A stretch of DNA of 64,000 nt. Source: Prunus persica (lineage: Eukaryota > Streptophyta > Magnoliopsida > Rosales > Rosaceae). The position numbers and the translations under genes were made by a program. Below are positions 22,948 through 33,719 of this stretch, one piece after another; position 1 is the stretch's first letter, and every line of letters begins with the position of its first letter. Where the stretch lies: contig NC_034009.1 in assembly GCF_000346465.2 (NCBI RefSeq), positions 2,803,972 to 2,867,971 on the forward strand, written 5' to 3'. The notes beneath the pieces are model-generated. The model was not told where the DNA came from, did no database searches, and saw only the letters and a list, made by a program, of their open reading frames with translations.

Positions 22948-23740
22948 TTAAGGAAGAAGCTTTGATACCTTACTCTTGTATTCTGGTTTGCTAAATGTTC
23001 TTGGTTTTTGAGAAAATTGCTGGAAATGCCATTCTAGTCACAGCAGCCAGCCAATAAGAAAGATTCAGCTTGTGGGATGCCAATGGCAAAGCAGTAATAA
23101 AAATTCAATCATTAGGTGTTTGCTTAGCAAAAGTGGTCTTCACTTTCGGCAAAGCTTGGAGGCCCCAGCTTGGAGCAAGCTTGGGTCCTAAGTTTGGTGA
23201 GAGACGAAGACCAGCCAAAGTGTATTTAGTATATGTTAGTTCTGTACTGTAAAGCAATCATTTAATTATTTTGGGTTGTAATGGTGGGGTTTCCAGTATG
23301 TGTCACCTTGTGTTTGTTTTGTTGTGGGCTGTAGAAACTGCATGATATGACAATTTTCTACAGCTCTTCTTTTTCTGATCACCAACTAGTTGCAGTATAC
23401 GAGTAGTTGAGTACAACAACTACACATATTCTCTCTCCTTATAAGGTTATAGAAAAATACAACATTTAATTATACATGCAGATTCGAATTCACATTTTGG
23501 TCAGAACCCAGTAAAATTTTAGGTGAATTAGTGTGATCTAAATCTTGATGAGGGTGACAAAAAGGTCTGTATTGATGTATTCTTATGCATGAGGTCCCTT
23601 TTCATATGGGAAATTTTGACTTCAGAATTTGTCAGTATTGTTCTTAGATCAAGAAATTGTACCACGCACGAATTAGCTTGTTTTGCTCTTTCATACTCTC
23701 AAAATTTGGTTTGGATTGAGGAGGGGCCAGAATGATTTGT
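22948..23740. other. Intergenic DNA, nothing recognised
   Basis: Contains the probable promoter of the minus-strand DUF761 gene. A short open frame at 23070-23252 has no motif. Confidence 0.4.
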
Positions 23741-25088
23741 TTCGATCTTGGATAACGAGGATGCATTGGTTTCTTCTTAATTGTTAAATGGAAGTTCACC
23801 AAGAAGAATATAGAAGGCTTTGGGGTCCTTCAGAAGAAATTTGAAGAATATTGTCCCCTCACCATTTGTATGATTTATCATAAATTTAATCAGATGCCAG
23901 TATGCCTTCTTTCAAAACCCAACAGATACTTAATTCTAAACCCAATACATAAGTCACTTTTCCAACCAGGTAAAGGCGGTGCCTTATACTTGCCTTTTCT
24001 CTTTTAGCTCCATCAAATCCAGGGCTTTGGGCAACCATGTATGTACGGCAAGACACTAGCTTTTCTAGCTTGTAAAAAAGGCAAACCAACTTGAAACGTT
24101 TCAAAGTAGAAAGAGAGTGGCCATTTTTCTTCTGATTTGCTTTCCAGGTCAGTGTAACACAACCCTTCACACAAATCCCTAGTGTGATCTCGACCTGATT
24201 GCTTTAAGCTCTACTTTTTTTTTTTTTTTGGTTAAAAGATGGGGCCATGCCCAAAAGAAAACACTAAACTACAGTCCGAAGCCTACAGAGACGACGCAAG
24301 TCATCAACAACAGTGGACCTAATACTGTTGGGAAGCACATGAAAGGTACAGAGACCCAAATCAAGGCAAGAGCCCAAGTTAACAAGTCTATCGGCCACCA
24401 TATTACATTCACGATAGACATGATAAATAGAGCAGCCCCAACATTTTTTGATGTAGTCTTGGCCTCCCCATAACAATGTAGCAAGAGGGTGGAGGGCATC
24501 CACAGCTTTATTGAGAAGATACACTGCAACGGCTGAGTCAGATTCCAGCACAACATCACTGCAGCCCATATCCCAAGCAGATTTTAGACCAAGTTCTACT
24601 TTTTCGTATGCATAAAATGGTCCACTTAAAAAGAGTTCTTCCGGTGTGATCTCGACCTCTCACACCAAATTTGATCTTGCTTATCTCAAGCACTGAAATC
24701 ATGGTGTATCGCTGGTCTGTTTCTCTTATCACCCTAATTATAGACTAATCATGTATTTAGAGTCATAAAAATTAGTTACCCAATAAAAATGGGTGTTCAA
24801 AAATGTAAAGTTACACGTCGAAAACTTCACAAAATAAAATACCATATACTGAGTGGTTCACATCAAAATCTTTTATATAAAATGCCGCATATACCAAACC
24901 ATGCAGGTAGTTAAGTTGTTTAAATAATTGAACAACAACACATAATAAGCTTCATCCTTGAACAATCACACACACACGAAAAAAAATAAGAAAAAAAGGA
25001 AATATTTGTCAATAGAACTTTCAGGATAGAAACTTGTGACGAAATCAGTGACATAATCAACTTAAGCTAATGAAAGAATGGCTGGTGT
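23741..25088 (+). repeat. Segmental duplication, first copy of flanking block A
   Basis: This block, from ttcgatcttggataacgagg to aatggctggtgt, is repeated with high similarity at 29824-31583. Shared content includes a truncated LINE fragment and the subsequent unique sequence. Together with the two aldo-keto reductase genes it shows a tandem duplication of several kilobases. The second copy has an extra MITE and a short extra insertion near 30388-30450. Confidence 0.8.
24215..24590 (-). mobile_element. 5'-truncated LINE fragment with RNase H-like domain
   Basis: On the minus strand the frame at 24569-24264 reads MGCSDVVLESDSAVAVYLL and later CSIYHVYRECNMVADRLVNL. These are the hallmarks of the RNase H (RVT_3-type) domain at the C terminus of plant L1-like ORF2. 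The fragment ends in an A tract (T tract at 24217-24230) and is flanked by imperfect copies of AAGYTCTAC (24206-24214 and 24591-24599), so it is a 5'-truncated LINE insertion. A related copy lies at about 30290-30710, so insertion preceded the segmental duplication. Confidence 0.75.
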
Positions 25089-25109
25089 CCGGTCCACGTA
25101 CACCAGCCA
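25079..25109. repeat. Perfect 10-bp inverted repeat at duplication junction
   Basis: TGGCTGGTGT at 25079-25088 and ACACCAGCCA at 25100-25109 pair perfectly around an 11-base loop. The loop and its flank repeat tgtccggtccacgtac found again at about 25148-25163. It sits exactly where block A joins the aldo-keto reductase promoter. Confidence 0.8.
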
Positions 25110-25290
25110 ATTATGATATTATGAAAGTCTTGTTGACCCAATTATGGATGTCCGGTCCACGTACCCAAGCACTTCCTCTCTCCTTAACACACGTGTGTCA
25201 CAATGTGTGTCACAGAGCTCCATTGATTTTTGAAACGGTTGGAATTCGACAAGGCCTAAGCAGCGGAGCAAGAAAGCCTTATCGGTCACC

Positions 25291-28200
25291 ATGGCCTCTT
25301 GCCCTACCGCCTTTTTCTGCAACCACGCAGCAACAGCAGCACCGTGGTCATCTTCCAGAACCGGAACCAGCAGAAGCTTCTGTAGGCGGAGCTCTGCGAA
25401 AGCAACCATCAAAGCCAAGCTCGACCAGAAGACGTCGTTGCAGTACAAGAAGCTCGGAGACTCAGACCTTGTAATTAGCGAAATCACTCTGGGAACCATG
25501 ACATTCGGCGAGCAAAACACAGAGAAAGAAGCTCATGAGATTCTCAGCTACGCATTCGAAAATGGGATTAACGCTTTGGACACTGCAGAAACCGTAAGTG
25601 CTTGTAGATTGCTTGAATTTTGTTGGCCTCAGTTTAAATTTGTTTCGTTTGGGTTTTGATTAATGTTTAAATCTTTTTTGTTGGTTGCAGCACCCATTTC
25701 CAATGAAGAAGGAAACTCAGGGAAGCACTGATCGTTTTATCAGCAGCTGGCTCAAGTCTCAACCCCGTGATAAGGTACTTGATGGTTATGTTGTCACATT
25801 GAATTAGGACCATTGATTTGGTTGAATGATGTCTGAATGTGCGGTCCTGGTTCACAGTGATAACAAGGCAAGGATCATCATTTTAACTCATTACTATGCT
25901 GTGTAAACAGGTTATTTTGGCAACAAAAGTAGCTGGGTATTCGGAGACGGCAAGTTATCTGCGTGACAATGCCAAGGTCTTGCGGGTGGATACTGCAAAC
26001 ATTAAGGAAAGTGTAGAGAAAAGCCTTAAGCGCCTTGGCACAGATTACATTGATTTAATACAAATTAATTGGTAATTTATGCGTTGGTACACTCATAACT
26101 AGAAAAAGAGTGAATCACACAACTCATATTTAACTGGACTCACACTCTAATTGCAAAATTGTTCTTTTTTTCCAACTCATAAAATGAACTTAGGACTGGG
26201 TCAACTTTATAGTCTGTTTTTTATTAGACATTTCAAGCGTCTTTTAACTCTACATTTTGCTTGTATCTATGAAGTATGAACTGAAGATCTTGGCTATGAA
26301 GCAAACTCGAGTCCTTTGGTAAGGACTGGTTTTCATGCTGTTCCATTTTTGTTTTGCCCTCTCCTAATCGAGCAATCAAACCAACCATTCTGTTCGAAAA
26401 CTTTTAAGACTCTAAATGGAAATTGGTCATGTGACATTCATATGAACACTTAACACATCATTGGACAAGTTTGTCAATTTTTATGTACTAAATTTACAAG
26501 TAACTTCCATTTCCATTGAAGAAAGTAAGCTGAAATAATTATTTCACTTTGGAAAATCATTAATTAACGTAGGTTGGGAGTGCAAGAAATAATGATAATA
26601 ATAAGTGAGTAACAGAAAATGTATATTTCTCCATTCATTTGGTCTGGAACCCTTCCATATTGATTCACATTTCCATTCTTAGAATCACTTAAAAGCAGGG
26701 GTAAAGGTAAACTAAGCAATAAACCAGCACAGTTACTTCTTTTTGAATTTGAAGGCTTCCAATTTGTCTCATGATATGTTGGAATGACTAGTGAAGATGT
26801 TTGCTCTTTACTTTTCAGAAAAAGAATCTGGATGTTAACTAGTTTAAGGTGGTGATATCCGGAAACTAAAGTATTTTGTTTAATCCAGGCCAGATCGCTA
26901 TGCGCCAATATTTGGTGCGTATTCTTATGATTTTTCCAAATGGAGACCAAGTGTGCCATTCGTGGAGCAGCTGAAGGCTTTTCAAGAACTCATTGATGAA
27001 GGAAAGGTAACAACTATTCAAACCAATGAAAGTTTTGACTTTCGGGTTCAACTGTAAAGCACCTGCATCAGAGGTGGAAGTTATGTAAAAACTATTAATA
27101 TTTTCAAGACTTGTTATAATGTGAATTCAAACATAGCATCATAGTTCTCTTGAGTTTGTCTTTGTGAATTCCTAGTTGTGTCTGCATCAATGTAGATGGA
27201 ACATACTGGGGATTTATGAGTTGGTACACTCATACCTAGAAAAGGAGTGAATCTTGAAAGCGTAACTCCTGAGATGATTCATGAATGTTACTAAAAATTG
27301 GAGTGTTGCATGCTCTGTGTAACTGCTTGATGTCACTAAGCATCTTTAACTTACATGATATAGATTCCTTTTGAATGGTATAGGTACGCTACATTGGTGT
27401 TTCCATTGAAACTTCATATGGAGTGATGGAATTTGTACATGCAGCTAAAGTTGAAGGACTACCAAAGATCGTCAGTATCCAAAACAGTTACAGTCTGCTA
27501 GTTAGAACTCGTTTTGAAAGTAAGTCATATTCTGATGCTGTGAGTCAGCTTGACATAAAACTTGCTGTTGATATTTCTCTTTAGATAGTTATATCAACTC
27601 CATGATGTGAATAGGCTAGTTAATACATCAAAATATGTTTGAACTAAGTATAATATACCTAAAATGGTAAAGTAAATGCCTCCATTTTCTTTGATTACTA
27701 ATTTGCAATCTTAGTCCTTTGAGACACATTTAAATAATACAATATGGTTCATTAGTTGTTTCCTTTCTGTCAGTTTGTTTGACTGTCTTTAACCAATCTT
27801 TGCTGAACTTGTTGAAATTACAGTGTTTTACTTGTTTGAGTGCTAAGCTAAGTTATACCTACCTCACTTGACCTATATCTTCTCATGTATTGGGATGTCG
27901 ACATGGTTGGGCTGTGCATCCAACCTGTTGCTTTTACTGTGTTGAGGAGCGTAAAATCCCAACTAAATCAACGTGATTGATTCTGAATATTGATCATTGA
28001 TCTGTACAGATATTTAGTTTATTTCCTTCCTTTTATGTAGACGTGTACATTAAGGAATGATTCATTCAGGCTAGTTTTCAACACCCTAATTGGCTATTGT
28101 ATTTGTATAAAGGTTCTGTACCTCATTCTATTTTATAATCAATACATACGAATTATCAATTCTTTCTTGGTATCAGAGCGGGTTAGCCCACGTGTTAAAG

Positions 28201-29343
28201 TCCAACGGCCACACGTGCTCAACGTCACCCAATAAGTGTTGTGCACGTATTAAGCTTGAAAATTCACCACCCGTGCGGGAGCGTATGAGAATGTGAAGGT
28301 AAAAAGTCTCACATTGGAAAGTTGAGAAACCTAGCAAGGGCTTATAAGGAGTTGAGCTACTCCCCAATTGCCAATTGATTTTGGGGTGGAACCTCAACTT
28401 CCTTCATACTGATCGACACCTTTGTTGTGTGCATTGGATAGAGATGTTTACATGATGCCATGTTTACCTTTACCCTCCCTGTTTTTTGTATACCATTCTC
28501 TTAACTTCATTGAGTTTGTAATTCTATTACTTGATTATTTGCAGTTGATCTTGTTGAAGTTTGCCACCCGAAAAATTACAACATCGGCTTACTGGCTTAT
28601 TCTCCACTGGGTGTTGGAACTCTTACTGGAAAGTACATAGATATCAATTCCGAAGCTGCGAAAAAAGGGAGGCTGAACCTTCTCCCCGGCTACATGGAAA
28701 GATATAACAAATCTATTGCCAGGGTACGTTAATATTCAACATGTCATATAGATAATAGATCATGTAGACTAAATTCAAATAAACACCAAACATGCACGAT
28801 GTATTTAGTTATTTTATTATCTAATAAAAATATGAACTGCTCTGATATGGGGATTTATCATCAGTGTTTACTGTTGATTTGAATAAAGCACAAGTAGGTT
28901 GATTGCTTCCAACTTGTCGTTGGATATATTAAAAACCATGGCCGGACAGCAGCATGAAATATAGTTTGTACACTGGATGTTTTGGAAATAGTTGGTTTGC
29001 CTTGCTTGATGAGTTACTTTATGTTCTGGATATAGATTGATGAGGATAATTTCCATTACAGCTTGTTGATTTTCTGCCTTAATGTTACTTTTTCTGTTTT
29101 CAGGAAGCAACAATAAAGTATATCCAGACAGCCAAGAAGCACGGGCTAACTCCGGTTCAGCTTGCACTTGGGTTTGCACGGGACCGTCCATTTGTGACAA
29201 GTACAATCGTTGGTGCAACTTCTGTGAACCAACTGAAGGAAGACATTGATGCTTTCCTGTGGACAGAGAGGCCTTTGCCACCGGAAGTGGTGGCTGACAT
29301 TGAAGATATTTTCAAGAGATACAAAGACCCTCCCATGTTTTGA
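25291..29343 (+). CDS. Aldo-keto reductase, copy 1, catalytic Tyr and His replaced
   Basis: Tas-like member of the NADP(H) aldo-keto reductase family (plant At1g04420 type). Seven exons: 25291-25593, 25691-25774, 25911-26071, 26889-27006, 27384-27519, 28545-28723, 29104-29343; 406 codons with no stop. The N terminus (MASCPTAFFCNHAATAAPWS...) is Ser/Ala-rich, basic and poor in acidic residues, like a chloroplast transit peptide. The barrel starts at about residue 49 (LQYKKLGDSDLVISEITLG). Of the catalytic tetrad, Asp97 (ALDTAE) and Lys135 (ILATK) remain. Tyr102 is His (exon 2 begins CAC) and His182 is Asn (AAT before the exon 3 splice site). Copy 2 has both canonical residues. Splice sites are intact. 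It may be a catalytically dead protein or a gene early in decay. A 467-bp element interrupts intron 5. Confidence 0.85.
27940..28406 (+). mobile_element. LTR-type (TG...CA) insertion in intron 5 of aldo-keto reductase copy 1, 467 bp
   Basis: The 5-bp sequence TACTG is present on both sides (27935-27939 and 28407-28411) and once at the same place in copy 2 (42724-42728), so the exact empty site is known. The insert starts TGTTGAGG and ends CTTCA. Inside, TGGTATCAGAGC near 28169 matches a tRNA-Met primer-binding site after an LTR-like left part. TATAAGG near 28343 resembles an LTR promoter. The two ends are not copies of each other, so it is a rearranged or TRIM-like non-autonomous element rather than a plain solo LTR. 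Confidence 0.7.
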
Positions 29344-29823
29344 AAAAAAGTAGCCTAGGAAGTGTAATTATTGTTTTCACTTCACGTGTCTGGTTTAGAT
29401 GACAATCGAAGGTCAATGATATCCCTTGTTTGACCTTGGGAATTCCGGTTTTGTGCGGTGAGCAGAAGCATGAGATTAACAAGGCCTCGACTTCCTTTTC
29501 AGGAATTTTCTGTATCCTCCTTTGTTTTCTTTTTCTTTCGTTTCCTCTAATTTGCGCAAGTGTTATCTTCATGCTTGATAAACTGTCAAGGTTGATCAGT
29601 ATGGCGGGGCGGGGTCTGTATTTTTCGTTTCTTTCTTCTTTCCCTTTTCACCAATGGAGAGCCTGGGTTAACATACTCAAATGGTGTCATGTCGTGTTCA
29701 ATTTGGTTCACATATATTATGAGGTAAAGTTAGAAAATTAGGATATTGTCAACATTGATCTGCTAATTTCATGTAATTGTTGTATCATATTAAAAATTGC
29801 TACATTTAACTCCAATATTTTGC

Positions 29824-31583
29824 TTCGATCTTGGATGACGAGGATGTATTGTTTTCTTCTTAATTGTTGAATGGAAGTTTACCAAGAAGAATATAGGAGG
29901 AAGGCTTTGGGGTCCTTTAGAAGAAATTTGAAGGATACTGTCCCCTCACCATTTGTATAATTTATCATAAATTTAATCTGATGCCAGTATGCCTTCTTTC
30001 AAAACCCAACAGATACTTAATTCTAAACCCAATTGGTAAGTCACTTTTCCAACCTGGTAAACGCGGTGCCTTATACTTGCCTTTTCTCTTTTAGCTCCAT
30101 CAAATCCAGGGCTTCGGGCAACCACGTATGTACGGCGCGGCACTTGCTTTTCTAACTTGTAAAAAAATAACTTGAAACGTTTCAAAGTAGAAAGAGAGTG
30201 GCCATTTTCCTTCTGATTTGCTTTCCAGGTCAGTGTAACACAACCCTTCGCACAAATCCTTTGTGTGATCTCGACCTGATTGCTTTAAGTTCTACTTTTT
30301 CTTTTTCTTTTTTTTGGGTGAAAAGACGGGGTCATGCCCAAAAGAAAACATTAAACTACAGTCCGAGGCCTACAGATACCACGCAGGTAGGGATCGCAAC
30401 GGGTCCGGTAGGGGACGGGTATGACAATACCACCCCTGTCCCCGCTCATGAAAGGTACAGAGACCCAAATTAAGGCAAGAGCCCAAGTTAGTAAGTCTAT
30501 CAGCCATCATATTGCCTTCACGATAGACATGATAAATAGAGCAGGCCCAACATTTTTTGATGTAGTCCTAGCAGCCCCATAACAATGTAACAAGTGGGTG
30601 GAGGGCATCCACAGCTTTATTGAGAAGATGCACTACAACGGCTGAGTCAAATTCCAGGCACAACATCACTGCAGCCCATATCCCAAACAGATTTTAGAAA
30701 CCAAGTCCTACTTTTTCGTATGCGTAAAATGGTCCACTTAAAAAGAGTTCTTCTGGTGTGATCTCGACCTCTCACACCAAATTTGATCTTGCTTATCTCA
30801 AGCACTGAAATCATGGTGTATCGCTGGTGTGTTTTCTCTTATCACCCTAATTATAGGCTAATCATGTATTTAAGTTTGGCATTGTTGTGCTGTGAAAATA
30901 ATCGCTGTCAGATTTGCTGTGAGAGAAATCGGATGTGAGATAAAACAGTTTGGCATTTGGTAAAATTTTTGTTAAAAGTGTTGTTGGTATTGATTTTACG
31001 CATAATTAGAAAATGATTGCCACATAATCATTAAACCCAGCGTCTCTTCGAAACTTATTCTTGCATAATCAAAAAATGAAAGCACATTATTAGCTGCTTT
31101 CCCTTGTAGCTTTCTCTCACAATAATTTTTAACAATAAGTAATTTTCTTACAGTTTACCAAATGGGTTGGGTTTCTCAAAATTTTTTAAAAAATCACTTA
31201 TCACCCCAAATAAACAATGTCAAACAGGTACTTAGGGTCATAAATTTTTTTAAAAATATAAAGTTACACGTTGGAAATTTCACAAAATAAAATACTATAT
31301 GATAAGTGGTTCATTTACTAATAACATCAAAACCTTTTATATAAAAATGCCGCATATACCAAACTATGCAGGTAGTTAAATTGTTAAAATAATTGAACTA
31401 CAATACATAATAAGCTTCATCCTTGGAACGATCACAAAAAGACAAAAAAACAAAAAAACAAAAAAACATATGGGAAACATTTGTCAATAGAAGTTTCAGG
31501 ATAGAATCCTTTCATCATTGCGAGAAACTTGTGACGAAATCAGTGACGTAATCAACTTAAGATAATGAAGGAATGGCTGGTGT
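29824..31583 (+). repeat. Segmental duplication, second copy of block A
   Basis: Parallel to 23741-25088, beginning ttcgatcttggatgacgagg and ending aatggctggtgt. It contains the duplicated LINE fragment (about 30290-30710, minus orientation), a short insertion near 30388-30450 with gggtccggtaggggacggg, and a 354-bp MITE. After 31583 it runs into sequence that leads to the glutathione transferase gene instead of the aldo-keto reductase promoter. Confidence 0.8.
30874..31227. mobile_element. hAT-like MITE, 354 bp, present only in second copy of block A
   Basis: Ends are GTTTGGCATTGTT and, inverted, GTTTGACATTGTT. Flanks gtatttaa (30866-30873) and gtacttag (31228-31235) derive from a single gtatttag in block A copy 1 near 24750, i.e. 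an 8-bp target duplication with one or two later changes. The interior has no coding capacity. Confidence 0.75.
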
Positions 31584-31687
31584 GCCTACCCCTTTCAGTC
31601 AAATACGGCGTCTGTTTCCCAACGCATTGTGAGAGAAAAACACTACAAATACGACAAGAGCAAGCAACAAACAAAGAAAGATGATCT

Positions 31688-31835
31688 TGTTGTAAATGTG
31701 GAGCCCAAATGCCTATAAATAGGGCTTCTCCATACTTGTAATAACACACAGATATACATGATAGAGAACAAACATTCTCTTCTATTCCTTCTCTCCATCT
31801 CAATTCTCTCTCCAATTTCTTCTAGATTTATAACA
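31688..31835 (+). repeat. 5' LTR
   Basis: 148 bp, TG...CA ends, with TATAAATA at 31714-31721. It appears identical to the 3' LTR over all 148 positions by eye. Confidence 0.9.
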
Positions 31836-31849
31836 CGTTATCAGCACGA
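31836..31849 (+). other. Probable primer-binding site of the LTR element
   Basis: CGTTATCAGCACGA follows the LTR directly. The motif is common after LTRs of plant copia-type elements but does not match a tRNA 3' end of the TGGTATCAGAGC type; priming from an internal tRNA part is a possible explanation. Confidence 0.5.
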
Positions 31850-31926
31850 TTCTCTAACCAGCTGAGTTCTCTGAAAAAACCCAGTCAGATAAACCAACAC
31901 ACACAGAGAGAAACAGAGAGAGGAAA

Positions 31927-32120
31927 AATGCTAGATCCGAGAAATGATCTGCTACCTCCACCTTCATCCCCCACCAACTCCTCCATTTCTTCTTCTGATC
32001 TCGACACAGAGCCAACAGCGCCGAGACCCCCAAGCCAACAACAACCTTCTGGTCCTTTAGATCTGCTGCTATTGAATCAATTCCAAATAAAGTCACTGGC
32101 TCAAATAACTCCACTTAACC
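31927..32120 (+). pseudogene. Captured host gene fragment, Ser/Pro-rich N terminus (family not identified)
   Basis: The frame starts MLDPRNDLLPPPSSPTNSSI, then SSSDLDTE, and then becomes Pro/Gln-rich. The composition is that of a genuine plant protein N terminus rather than of a retroelement, but I cannot name the family with confidence. The frame runs on to 32227 into sequence of different character. Confidence 0.35.
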
Positions 32121-32278
32121 ACGTTTCTTCCTCTTCTTATTCTGTTCGACACCTAATCCAGACTCTCTCTTTCGTTTCCACGAAATATTTTTGTTTGCTG
32201 CTCCTACTTGCATTTTCTTTTCTCTGAAATAAAAAAAAAAAACGAAAGCAAAGGGATAAACCCAAGAGGAGGCGAATC

Positions 32279-32481
32279 ATGACCATGATTGTTCACTCGA
32301 AGCTCAACTTCATTGTGCTTTGCTTCTCCACCTTGTTCCTGCTTCTACCATTCACTTAGGCTACGGATGTCAAATATTGTGGTCAGACAGATGAATATGC
32401 TGTGAAGGTCCAGGGAGTCGAGATATTGCCTGACCCAGTGGTGAGAGGCAGGCCAGCTACCTTTAACATCTCGGCCTCAAC
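32279..32481 (+). pseudogene. Captured ML-domain (MD-2/NPC2-like lipid-binding) protein fragment
   Basis: ATG at 32279 opens a signal-peptide-like segment (SKLNFIVLCFSTLFLLLPF). An in-frame TAG follows at the expected end of the signal, then ATDVKYCGQTDEYAVKVQGV and [16 protein letters not shown]. The latter matches the start of plant ML-domain proteins (DVxYC...Y.VKV.GV.I.P.PV.RG.PATF.ISA). The fragment breaks off at about residue 68 and joins the antisense tubulin fragment. The stop could come from a CAG to TAG change. Confidence 0.7.
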
Positions 32482-32767
32482 AGGCAGTCACAATTCTCGG
32501 CCTCCTTGCGAACAACATCGAGAACGGAATCGATCAACTCGGCACCTTCGGTGTAATGACCTTTGGCCCAGTTGTTGCCGGCACCGGACTGGCCGAAGAC
32601 GAAGTTGTCAGGGCGGAAGATCTGGCCGTACGGACCGGATCGGATGCTGTCCATGGTACCGGGCTCAAGATCCATGAGGACGGCGCGAGGGACGTACCGG
32701 CCGCCGGAAGCCTCATTGTAATAGACGTTGATCCTCTCGAGTTGAAGATCGGAGTTGGCGTCTCCAC
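32482..32767 (-). pseudogene. Captured beta-tubulin fragment, antisense
   Basis: On the minus strand the frame reads [18 protein letters not shown], then [50 protein letters not shown] and ends ENCDCL. This is beta-tubulin from about residue 45 to 130, essentially within the first exon of plant beta-tubulin genes. One notable change is Gly for the Cys that follows NEAS in most plant tubulins. It begins and ends abruptly and is opposite in orientation to its neighbours, so it is a captured piece. Confidence 0.9.
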
Positions 32768-32784
32768 GCGGAGTACGATGGAGT

Positions 32785-32971
32785 TGTTGTGTATGGGGGT
32801 CCGAATGGAGGGTACTCCAAGGGTGGTACTGTGAGGACTTCTCTGGTGTGTAAAGAAAAGGGTCCATGCTACAAGAAGAAAGTTGACTTCCCCGAATTGG
32901 TCTTCCAATTCAAAGGTCTAGGCGGTAATGGTGGACCTGCGATTATTTTGGGCAATTATCAGCAGCAATGA
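32785..32971 (+). pseudogene. Captured plant aspartic protease (nepenthesin-type) C-terminal fragment, internally deleted
   Basis: The frame contains [13 protein letters not shown] followed almost directly by GPAIILGNYQQQ and a stop. In plant pepsin-like proteases the first block and the ILGN(F/Y)QQQ block are separated by roughly 40 residues, so an internal part has been lost. The upstream residues ([18 protein letters not shown]) are not assigned. There is no catalytic Asp motif. Confidence 0.6.
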
Positions 32972-33214
32972 TGAAAGCAAAAGGAGATCCAACAGCAAAT
33001 CCACCGAAAGAAATATAAAAAAACAATAATAAAGAAAAAAAAAATTTATGCTTTCTATTACTTTGTTATTCCTCTACAGTATTTAATAAACCAATTGGTG
33101 CAGGTGTGCAGATTACAGGTGGAAAGCATTTGATTTGAGAGACAAGCATGATGCCTTCCACAAACGATAATAATATTATATGCTATACTATTTGATCGTG
33201 GTGTTGATAAGAAC

Positions 33215-33690
33215 CCACCAATAATTGCCTTTACTTTATCGCAAATTTACTTTTATTTAAAGTATGATGTGGAATTGACCCTCATACTTTATAAAATTTA
33301 ATTTACCGCACATTTATTTTATTTACTGTATGGTGTAGGATCATTACCCATACGACAGTATTTATTTAAAAGGGTGGTGCGGGTTTATCGTCCACGCCTT
33401 TACTTTTATTTAAATGTATGGAGCAGAATTAGTGCCCATACAAGCACGTTTACTTTATCGCAAATTTACTTTTACTTAAAGTATGATGTGGAATTAACCC
33501 TCATACTTTATGAATTTACTTTACCGCACATTTAATTTTATTTAAGGTATGGTGCGGGATTAACGTCCATACAGCAAGCAATTTAATTTATGAATTTATT
33601 TTACCGCACATTTACATTTATTTAAAGTATGGTGCGGGTTTATCGTCCATACCAGTAATTTATTTACCAGCAATTTATTTTATGAATTAA
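33215..33690 (+). repeat. Degenerate tandem repeat inside the LTR element
   Basis: A unit containing ttaccgcacatttactttta, tttaaagtatggtgcggg and ttatcgtccatac recurs about five to six times with unit length varying around 70-110 bp. Copies differ by indels. It has no coding capacity. Confidence 0.75.
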
Positions 33691-33719
33691 ATGTGCTGTA
33701 TGATGAGTTTTTACAGTAT

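Noticed and set aside
25119..25520. 133-codon minus-strand open frame over the first exon of the aldo-keto reductase
   Set aside because: Antisense shadow of the transit peptide and barrel start; the same shadow appears at the sister gene.
28160..28406. Cassandra-type TRIM with 5S rRNA in the LTR
   Set aside because: The conserved 5S promoter sequence expected of Cassandra is not visible in the insert.
29430..29741. 103-codon open frame in the 3' UTR of aldo-keto reductase copy 1 (also at 43879-44190)
   Set aside because: It is identical in both copies, but so is the non-coding sequence around it. It lies in the 3' UTR and lacks a motif; conservation reflects recent duplication rather than coding.
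31928..32227. 99-codon open frame at the 5' side of the LTR element considered as gag
   Set aside because: No gag or zinc-knuckle motif; composition fits a host N terminus followed by unrelated sequence.
32463..32867. Open frame on the minus strand that reads as beta-tubulin
   Set aside because: Only residues about 45-130 are present and the frame runs into unrelated DNA at both ends inside an LTR element, so it is a captured fragment and not a tubulin gene.
33215..33690. CRISPR-like or satellite array
   Set aside because: Unit length and spacer structure vary and the region is inside an LTR element of a plant genome; it is a degenerate internal repeat.
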